Positions 58,735 to 64,000 of a DNA stretch of 64,000 bases are shown here, in pieces. The DNA lies in NCBI RefSeq assembly GCF_030718995.1, contig NZ_CP132204.1, positions 434,001-498,000 on the forward strand. The letters are read 5' to 3'. The position numbers and the translations under genes are program-made. This DNA is from Arthrobacter oryzae (GTDB lineage: Bacteria; Actinomycetota; Actinomycetes; Actinomycetales; Micrococcaceae). The number at the start of each line of letters is the position of its first letter. Within the stretch, counting starts at the first letter, position 1. The notes under the pieces were generated by a model. It was not told the DNA's origin. It was given only the letters and a program-made list of their open reading frames with translations, and searched no databases.

Positions 58735-58764
58735 GACTCCATCTTATGGAGTCATGGCCAAAGC
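58724..58764. promoter_or_regulatory. Perfect 41-bp palindrome overlapping the tetR start codon
   Basis: Arms of 19 nt (58724-58742: GCTTTGGCCATGACTCCAT; 58746-58764 its exact complement) around a 3-nt loop. The inner TGACTCCAT/ATGGAGTCA part has the size of a TetR operator. The outer part contains the start codon and codons 2-4 (ATG-GCC-AAA-GC) and an inverted copy of them upstream. Confidence 0.9.
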
Positions 58765-58798
58765 GGATTCCGGCAGGATGCCGGGGACGGACGGGAGG

Positions 58799-60358
58799 TC
58801 AGCCGCGCGTGAGCGCGTCCTCGTCGTCGTCCTGGCTGGCCTGAGGGGTGGCCTGCGGTGCACCGTTGACTGCGGCCTTGGCTTCCGCGAATTTTTCATT
58901 AAGCCGGGAGTGGCGCTGGCCGTAGGCGAAGTAGATCGCCACACCGATGACCAGCCAGATGGCGAAGAAGATCCACGTCTCCACTGCGAGGTTCGTCATC
59001 AGGTAGAGGCACAGGAGGGCGGACACAACCGGAAGCACCTTGCCGAATGGTACGCGGAAGGCCGGCTTCAGGTCCGGACGCTTCTTCCGCAGGACCAGGA
59101 TGCCCAGGCTCACCATCACGAAGGCGGACAGCGTTCCGATGTTGATCATTTCCTCCAGCAGGTCCACATTGGTCAGGCCGGCCACGAGGGCAACGGCCGC
59201 ACCGCAGATGATCTGGAGGCGGACCGGCGTCGCACGGATGGTGCTGGTCTTGGACAGCGAGCGCGGCAGCAGGCCGTCGCGGCTCATGGCCAGGACAACG
59301 CGGGACAGGCCCATCAGCAGCACCATGATCACTGTGGTGAGACCCACCAGGGAGCCGAAGGCGATGATCTTGGCGGCGTCGGTGTTGCCCACGGCTTCGA
59401 ACGCGGTGGTGAGGGTGGGGTTCTCGGCCTCCGCCAGCTGGGTGTAGGACACCATGCCGGTCAGGGCGAGCGACACCAGGATGTACAGGACCGTGACGAT
59501 GGCCAGGCCGCCGAAGATGCCGCGCGGCAGGGTCTTCTGCGGGTTCTTGACTTCCTCGGCAGAGGTGGCCACCACGTCGAATCCGATGAAGGCGAAGAAG
59601 ACCAGCGCCGCGCCGGCGAAGATTCCCAGGGTGCCGTACTGCGCCGGGGCGGCTCCGGTCAGGAAGCCGAAGAAGGACTGCTTGAGGACGTCGGCGGTTC
59701 CGGCGCTGCCGGTGGGTTCGGAGGCCGGAACGAACGGCGAGTAGTTTTCGACCTTCACGTAGGTGAAGCCCACCACGATCACGAACAGCACGACGCCGAT
59801 CTTGATGAGGGTGAAGATGTTGCCGACGCGGGCGGACAGCTTTGTCCCCAGCACCAGCAGCACGGTGAAGACGGCCACGATCAGGAACGCACCCCAGTAG
59901 AGGTCAACGCCGCCGAGCGAAACGGCGGGCGGAATGTCCACGCCCATCAGCGCAAAGACCTTGCTGAGGTAGATGCCCCAGTACTTGGCGATCACGGCCG
60001 CGGCGGTGAAGAGCTCCAGGATGAGGTTCCAGCCGATGATCCAGGCCAGCAGCTCGCCCATGGTGGCGTACGTGAAGACGTAGGCGGAACCGGCCACCGG
60101 AATGGCCGTGGCAAACTCGGCGTAGCACATGATGGCCAGCGCACAGGTGACGGCGGCAATCGCGAAGGACACCGTGACGGCAGGACCGGCGAAGTTCGCT
60201 GCGGCTTTGGCGCCGACGGAGAAGATCCCGGCTCCGACAGCAACGGCGACGCCCATGATCATGAGGTCCCAGGTGCTCAGGGAACGCTTCAGCTTGCGTC
60301 CGGGTTCATCGGCGTCGGCGATCGACTGCTCGATGGATTTCGTCCGGAAAAGGTTCAT
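58799..60358 (-). CDS. APC-family amino acid permease (cationic amino acid transporter type)
   Basis: 519 residues from the ATG at 60358 (frame open to a GTG at 60370; neither has a strong ribosome site). About twelve membrane helices. 'LMIMGVAVAVGAGIFSVGAKAAANFAGPAVTVSFAIAA' and 'EFATAIPVAGSAYVFTYATMGELLAWIIGWNLILE' are typical of the YfnA/CAT branch; 'FFAFIGFDVVATSAEEVKNPQKTLPRGI' is the conserved central loop. The C-terminus is acidic. Ends 65 bp before tetR on the same strand. Confidence 0.9.
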   Translation of the reverse strand: MNLFRTKSIEQSIADADEPGRKLKRSLSTWDLMIMGVAVAVGAGIFSVGAKAAANFAGPAVTVSFAIAAVTCALAIMCYAEFATAIPVAGSAYVFTYATMGELLAWIIGWNLILELFTAAAVIAKYWGIYLSKVFALMGVDIPPAVSLGGVDLYWGAFLIVAVFTVLLVLGTKLSARVGNIFTLIKIGVVLFVIVVGFTYVKVENYSPFVPASEPTGSAGTADVLKQSFFGFLTGAAPAQYGTLGIFAGAALVFFAFIGFDVVATSAEEVKNPQKTLPRGIFGGLAIVTVLYILVSLALTGMVSYTQLAEAENPTLTTAFEAVGNTDAAKIIAFGSLVGLTTVIMVLLMGLSRVVLAMSRDGLLPRSLSKTSTIRATPVRLQIICGAAVALVAGLTNVDLLEEMINIGTLSAFVMVSLGILVLRKKRPDLKPAFRVPFGKVLPVVSALLCLYLMTNLAVETWIFFAIWLVIGVAIYFAYGQRHSRLNEKFAEAKAAVNGAPQATPQASQDDDEDALTRG

Positions 60359-60459
60359 AGGAAAGTCCACAATCTCGATAGCTTGCTGGAAACAGACTTA
60401 TCAAGAGTAGTGTCCATCCAGTGGACGGTCACATTTATTCCAGATAGTGAGACGCCGTT

Positions 60460-60519
60460 GAGCGCGAACGAACAGTTGGAGCCCTTCGCGAGAGGGGCCG
60501 CAACTGTTCGCTCGCGCTC
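60460..60519. repeat. Family B palindromic repeat, copy at 60.5 kb
   Basis: GAGCGCGAACGAACAGTTG (from 60460) pairs with CAACTGTTCGCTCGCGCTC (to 60519), with about three mismatches over 25 nt and a loop of about ten. The core has GAACGAACA where other copies have GAACGGACA, with compensating change in the other arm. Located 28 bp after the DUF779 gene stop on the minus strand. Confidence 0.88.
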
Positions 60520-60546
60520 CGTTTGGGCGCTGTTGGACGGGGCAGC

Positions 60547-60954
60547 TCAGACCGGCCAGTCCATGAGCTTTGACCGGATCAGGAAACGCTTGCCTTCCGG
60601 CGCCTCAACCGAGAACCCGCTCCCCCGACCCTGGACCACGTCCACGGTCAGGTGGGTGTGGCTCCAGTAGCTGAACTGTTCCCTGGACATCCAGAACTCG
60701 AGGGGTTTCGGCTCCACCCCGTCGGCGATGTCGAACAGTCCCAGGAGGACGTCCGCGTCAGCGGTGATGAATTCCCCGGCCGGGTAGCACATCGGCGAGG
60801 ACCCGTCGCAGCAGCCGCCGGACTGATGGAACATCAGGGGCCCGTGCTGGATCCAGAGTTTCCTGAGCAGTTCCACGGCCTCGGCGGTGAGCGCCACCCG
60901 GGAGATGTCCTCCCCGGGCAGCGTCACTGCGGCATCAAGCCTCGCCTGCGACAT
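60547..60954 (-). CDS. DUF779 domain protein
   Basis: 135 residues. The diagnostic block 'LMFHQSGGCCDGSSPMCYP' (about residues 40-58), with several Cys, and 'FWMSREQFSYWSHTHLTVDVV' match DUF779. This family nearly always sits beside acetaldehyde/aldehyde dehydrogenases, as here, and may be an accessory or Cys-protecting factor. Its start shares a base with the ADH stop (60954), so the two are co-translated. Confidence 0.9.
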   Translation of the reverse strand: MSQARLDAAVTLPGEDISRVALTAEAVELLRKLWIQHGPLMFHQSGGCCDGSSPMCYPAGEFITADADVLLGLFDIADGVEPKPLEFWMSREQFSYWSHTHLTVDVVQGRGSGFSVEAPEGKRFLIRSKLMDWPV

Positions 60955-61976
60955 CAGTACTTGATGACGACGCGGCCGTCGATCTTGGCGTGCTTCATCT
61001 CGTCAAGAACGGCGTTGACTTCGGAGAGCTCCCGGGTGGATGCGGTGGGGTGGATCTTGCCCTCTGCATAGAACTCGAGTGCTTCCTCAAGGTCCTGCCG
61101 GGTGCCCACGATGGAGCCCCGGACCGTCAGGCCCTTGAGCACGATCTCAAAGATCGGCGCCGGGAAGTCGCCCGGCGGCAGCCCGTTGAACACGATGGTT
61201 CCGCCACGGCGCGCCATCCCGATCGCTTGCCCGAAAGCTGACGGGTGCACTGCAGTGACCAGAACTCCATGGCAACCTCCGGTTTCACGTTGGATGACTT
61301 CGGCGGGATCTTCGTGCAGCGCGTTCACGGTGAGTTCCGCGCCGTGCTTCTTGGCCAAAGCCAGCTTGTCGTCCGCAATGTCCACGGCGGCGACCCGCAG
61401 GCCCATCGCCACGGCGTACTGGACGGCGATGTGCCCGAGGCCGCCGATGCCGGAAATGGTGACCCATTGACCCGGCTTGGCCTCGGTCATTTTCAGTCCC
61501 TTATAGACAGTGACGCCGGCACAAAGGACGGGAGCCACCTCAACGGGGTCCGAACCCGCGGGAATCCTGGCGGCAAAGCGGCTGTCCACCAGCATGTACT
61601 GCCCGAACGAGCCGTCAACGCTGTAGCCCGCATTCTTCTGCGCTTCACAGAGGGTTTCCCAGCCGGTGCGGCAGTACTGGCAGTCACCGCAGGCGGACCA
61701 GAGCCAGGCGTTGCCCACGAGGTCTCCGACAGCCAAATCCGTGACGCCCTCTCCCAAGGCAACAACTTCGCCTACCCCTTCGTGGCCGGGGATAAACGGC
61801 GGTGAAGGCTTGACCGGCCAGTCGCCCTCGGCTGCGTGAAGGTCCGTGTGGCAGACGCCGGTGGTGATGACCTTGACCAGCGCCTCACCGCGTCCCGGGG
61901 TGGGAATGGGGAGGGTCTGGATCTGGAGATCCTTACCGAATTCAGTTACTACGGCTGCTTGCATTGTCGTCGTCAT
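60954..61976 (-). CDS. adhP: Zinc-dependent alcohol dehydrogenase (AdhP-like)
   Basis: 340 residues. Catalytic zinc site: Cys in TTGVCHTDLHAAEGDW, His-Glu in GHEGVGEV, Cys in VLCAGVTVYKG. Structural zinc: four Cys in CGDCQYCRTGWETLC (about residues 98-112). NAD-binding G-x-G-x-x-G in ISGIGGLGHIAVQYA. It oxidises ethanol or other primary alcohols with NAD. It is coupled to DUF779 and lies downstream of an aldehyde dehydrogenase gene. A 15-bp palindrome lies 21 bp upstream. Confidence 0.93.
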   Translation of the reverse strand: MTTTMQAAVVTEFGKDLQIQTLPIPTPGRGEALVKVITTGVCHTDLHAAEGDWPVKPSPPFIPGHEGVGEVVALGEGVTDLAVGDLVGNAWLWSACGDCQYCRTGWETLCEAQKNAGYSVDGSFGQYMLVDSRFAARIPAGSDPVEVAPVLCAGVTVYKGLKMTEAKPGQWVTISGIGGLGHIAVQYAVAMGLRVAAVDIADDKLALAKKHGAELTVNALHEDPAEVIQRETGGCHGVLVTAVHPSAFGQAIGMARRGGTIVFNGLPPGDFPAPIFEIVLKGLTVRGSIVGTRQDLEEALEFYAEGKIHPTASTRELSEVNAVLDEMKHAKIDGRVVIKY

Positions 61977-61996
61977 TGGCGAAATCCTTGCGTCGT

Positions 61997-62011
61997 TAAA
62001 GCATTGCTTTA
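61997..62011. promoter_or_regulatory. 15-bp palindrome upstream of alcohol dehydrogenase gene
   Basis: TAAAGCATTGCTTTA, perfect around a central T, in the 137-bp gap between the aldehyde and alcohol dehydrogenase genes. AT-rich for the region; possible operator. Confidence 0.5.
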
Positions 62012-62113
62012 GAGGGGGCGGTAAAGGGGTCGTGCTGCCTTCCTGAGGGGTGGCCAGGTGGTGCGGACGGGGACGGATGCGTGCAGTCCGTCCCCGCCCG
62101 GGCTCAGAGCGGC

Positions 62114-63637
62114 CTAGAAGAAGCCGAGCTTGTTTTCGTTGTAGCTGACCAGGAGGTTCTTGGTCTGCTGGTAGTGGTCCAGCATCATGGAGTGGTTTTC
62201 ACGTCCGATGCCGGAGGACTTGTAACCACCGAACGCGGCGCCGGCCGGGTAGGCGTGGTAGTTGTTGACCCAGACACGGCCCGCCTGGATTTCGCGGCCG
62301 GCACGGTACGCAACGTTGCCGTTGCGGGACCAGACGCCGGCGCCCAGGCCGTAGAGCGTGTCGTTGGCGATGTCCATGGCGTCGCTGTAGTCACTGAAGC
62401 GGGTCACGGAAACCACCGGGCCGAAGATCTCCTCCTGGAAAATCCGCATCTTGTTGTTGCCTTCGAAGACGGTCGGCTGGACGTAATAGCCGCCGGCCAA
62501 ATCGCCTTCCAGCTGGGCGCGGGCGCCGCCGGTGAGCACCTTGGCACCTTCCTGCTTGCCGATGTCGATGTAGGAGAGAATCTTTTCCAGCTGGTCGTTG
62601 GAGGCCTGTGCGCCCACCTGGGTTTCGGTGTCAAGCGGGTTGCCTTGAATCATCTTCTCCACACGGGCCACGGCGTCGGCCATGAAGGAGTCGTAGATGT
62701 CTTCCTGGACCAGGGCGCGGGAGGGGCAGGTGCAGACTTCGCCCTGGTTGAAGGCGAACAGCGCGAAGCCTTCCTGTGCCTTGTCATAGAACGCGTCGTC
62801 GGACTCGGCAACGTCGTTGAAGAAGATGTTCGGGCTCTTGCCGCCGAGTTCCAAGGTGACCGGGATCAGGTTCTGGCTGGCGTACTGGCTGATCAGCCGG
62901 CCAGTGGACGTTTCGCCGGTGAAGGCGATCTTGCGGATCCGGGGGCTGGAGGCGAGGGGCTTGCCGGCCTCGACGCCGAAGCCGTTGACCACGTTGAGCA
63001 CGCCGGCAGGCAGCAGGTCGCCGATGAGTTCCATCAGGACCAGGATCGAGGAGGGCGTCTGCTCGGCAGGCTTAAGGACCACGGCGTTGCCGGCGGCCAG
63101 TGCCGGGGCGAGCTTCCAGACGGCCATGAGGATGGGGAAGTTCCACGGGATGATCTGGCCTACGACGCCGAGGGGCTCGTGGTAGTGGTAGGCGGTGGTG
63201 TCGTCGTCAAGCTGTGACAGGCGGCCTTCCTGGGCCCGGACGGCGGAGGCGAAGTAGCGGAAGTGGTCGGCGGCCAGCGGAATGTCCGCGTTGAGGGTTT
63301 CGCGAATCGGCTTGCCGTTGTCCCAGGACTCGGCGACGGCGAGCATCTCGAGGTTCTCGTCGATGCGGTCCGCGATCTTGTTCAGGATGGCTGCGCGCTC
63401 GGCGACGGAGGTCTTGCCCCAGGAGGGCGCGATCTTGTGGGCGGCGTCCAGGGCCAGTTCGATGTCCTCGGCCGTGCCGCGGGCCACCTCGCAGAATGCC
63501 TTGCCGGTGACCGGGGTGATGTTCTCGAAGTACTGGCCCTTGACGGGGGCAACCCACTCGCCGCCGATCCAGTTCTCGTAGCGGTCCTTGAACGTGACCT
63601 TCGAACCTTCGGTACCGGGCTGTGCGTAGACAGTCAT
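62114..63637 (-). CDS. NAD-dependent aldehyde dehydrogenase
   Basis: 507 residues from the ATG at 63637 (AAAGGAG eight bases upstream). Catalytic Cys in [14 protein letters not shown] (about residue 300), Glu in [13 protein letters not shown] (about 265), cofactor loop FTGETSTGR, and '[32 protein letters not shown]'. Length and motifs match the AldA/acetaldehyde dehydrogenase II group that accompanies DUF779. It oxidises acetaldehyde formed by the neighbouring alcohol dehydrogenase. Two inverted repeats precede it, one CRP/GlxR-like. Confidence 0.93.
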   Translation of the reverse strand: MTVYAQPGTEGSKVTFKDRYENWIGGEWVAPVKGQYFENITPVTGKAFCEVARGTAEDIELALDAAHKIAPSWGKTSVAERAAILNKIADRIDENLEMLAVAESWDNGKPIRETLNADIPLAADHFRYFASAVRAQEGRLSQLDDDTTAYHYHEPLGVVGQIIPWNFPILMAVWKLAPALAAGNAVVLKPAEQTPSSILVLMELIGDLLPAGVLNVVNGFGVEAGKPLASSPRIRKIAFTGETSTGRLISQYASQNLIPVTLELGGKSPNIFFNDVAESDDAFYDKAQEGFALFAFNQGEVCTCPSRALVQEDIYDSFMADAVARVEKMIQGNPLDTETQVGAQASNDQLEKILSYIDIGKQEGAKVLTGGARAQLEGDLAGGYYVQPTVFEGNNKMRIFQEEIFGPVVSVTRFSDYSDAMDIANDTLYGLGAGVWSRNGNVAYRAGREIQAGRVWVNNYHAYPAGAAFGGYKSSGIGRENHSMMLDHYQQTKNLLVSYNENKLGFF

Positions 63638-63714
63638 TGCTAGCTCCTTTGCTGTGCAAGATGTTGAGCGGCCTGTGCTGGCGGCCGCCGTTGCATTCAG
63701 CGTAGGAGCGGGGA

Positions 63715-63752
63715 GGTTGCAGTCAGGTTGCAACCGCGTGATTCAGATCACG
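63715..63752. promoter_or_regulatory. Two adjacent inverted repeats upstream of aldehyde dehydrogenase gene
   Basis: GGTTGCA (63715-63721) and TGCAACC (63729-63735) form an inverted repeat with a 7-bp spacer. CGTGATTCAGATCACG (63737-63752) is a perfect repeat with GTGA-N6-TCAC geometry, matching CRP/GlxR-type sites. They lie 78-115 bp upstream of the start codon, which fits catabolite control. Confidence 0.65.
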
Positions 63753-63760
63753 TCAGGGGG

Positions 63761-64000
63761 TTAGGCGCTGAGTTCGGTTTCCAGCCGTTCAAGATCGGCG
63801 ACGACGGCGGCCCGCTTGGGCGAGCGCGGCGGCAGGAGCTTCAGCGCGGCAAGGCGGACGCCGACGTCGTTCTTTGCTTCCGGCAGTTCCGCGTACTTCA
63901 GCAGCGCATCCGCGCTGCCGTCGGTGAGCACCGCTTCGCGCAGCAGCGAGGAGACGCGGTCCCTGAGGTCGACGATGCCCGGCGCCTCCGAGCGGGGCAG
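63761..64000 (-). CDS. C-terminal fragment of an unrecognised protein (continues past window)
   Basis: The minus strand is open from the window edge to a TAA at 63761-63763, giving 79 C-terminal residues ('DRVSSLLREAVLTDGSADALLK', 'VRLAALKLLPPRSPKRAAVV'). It is helical and charged, with no motif I recognise. Codon use looks like that of a real gene. The rest lies beyond 64000. Confidence 0.6.
   Translation of the reverse strand: MPRSEAPGIVDLRDRVSSLLREAVLTDGSADALLKYAELPEAKNDVGVRLAALKLLPPRSPKRAAVVADLERLETELSA

Noticed and set aside
1..64000. CRISPR array, prophage or insertion sequence
   Set aside because: No regularly spaced identical repeats with unique spacers, no cas genes, no phage structural genes and no transposase-like reading frame were found.

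Overview
The window is a 64-kb piece of a high-GC actinobacterial chromosome. Protein sequences and gene neighbourhoods look most like Arthrobacter/Pseudarthrobacter (Micrococcaceae): many GTG starts, ATGA/GTGA start-stop overlaps, a mycobacterial-type cbs-metB pair, a ROK-controlled alpha-glucoside cluster, a FurA-katA pair and a DUF779/alcohol/aldehyde dehydrogenase group. The genus is inferred, not proven. I see no transposase, integrase, phage genes or CRISPR array. This is mostly core and accessory metabolism.

Layout. 0-3.4 kb: end of a SulP anion transporter, a small membrane protein, a DUF2797 protein and a CitE-like lyase. 3.4-7.6 kb: a sulfonate/sulfate-ester type operon (binding lipoprotein, ATPase, permease, TauD/AtsK-like dioxygenase) behind a region of helically phased direct repeats. 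7.6-15.2 kb: alpha-glucoside use (aldo/keto reductase, GH13 alpha-glucosidase, two permeases, binding lipoprotein) divergent from a ROK regulator. 15.2-18.6 kb: an NmrA-like protein, an ECF sigma factor with a membrane partner, a YidC homologue, tRNA-Met and tRNA-Thr. 18.8-24.4 kb: a DEAD-box helicase with a long structured leader, a MOSC protein and a KdpE/KdpD-like two-component pair without kdpFABC. 24.6-28.1 kb: a tightly coupled YgiB-like / YgiC-like ATP-grasp / APC transporter operon. 28-35 kb: acyl-CoA dehydrogenase, SDR, and two paralogous GT87 membrane glycosyltransferases flanking an MFS-HxlR pair. 35-38 kb: metB and cbs (transsulfuration). 38-45 kb: AlkA-like glycosylase, a DrrAB-like ABC exporter, acyl-CoA ligase, ABM monooxygenase, thioredoxin, thioesterase and a potassium channel. 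45.4-47 kb: an AT-richer noncoding stretch leading into a LysM protein with a sortase-like C-terminus. 47-54 kb: tRNA-Tyr, YajQ, HtpX, an MFS exporter, a Fur-family regulator with catalase, and a DUF2461 protein. 54.4-58.7 kb: a second NitT/TauT-type ABC operon with a TetR gene. 58.8-64 kb: an amino-acid permease, then DUF779-ADH and aldehyde dehydrogenase (ethanol/acetaldehyde oxidation).

The most distinctive features lie between genes. There are two dispersed families of long palindromic repeats. Family A is at 7555 and 29337, and its first copy is a perfect 68-bp palindrome. Family B shares a GCGCGAACGGACA-type core and occurs at 15127, 39298, 41247 and 60460. Most copies sit between convergent genes or just after stop codons. 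Other notable elements are a perfect 41-bp palindrome overlapping the tetR start codon, a 19-bp tandem array after katA, a 26-codon upstream ORF coupled to the sugar-binding lipoprotein, and the structured leaders of the helicase and LysM genes.

Sulfur is a recurring theme (SulP, sulfonate-type ABC plus AtsK-like dioxygenase, transsulfuration). The best candidate for an under-described system is the YgiB/YgiC/APC operon: a membrane-anchored protein, an amide ligase of the glutathionylspermidine-synthetase type and a transporter, in a lineage that normally lacks glutathionylspermidine.
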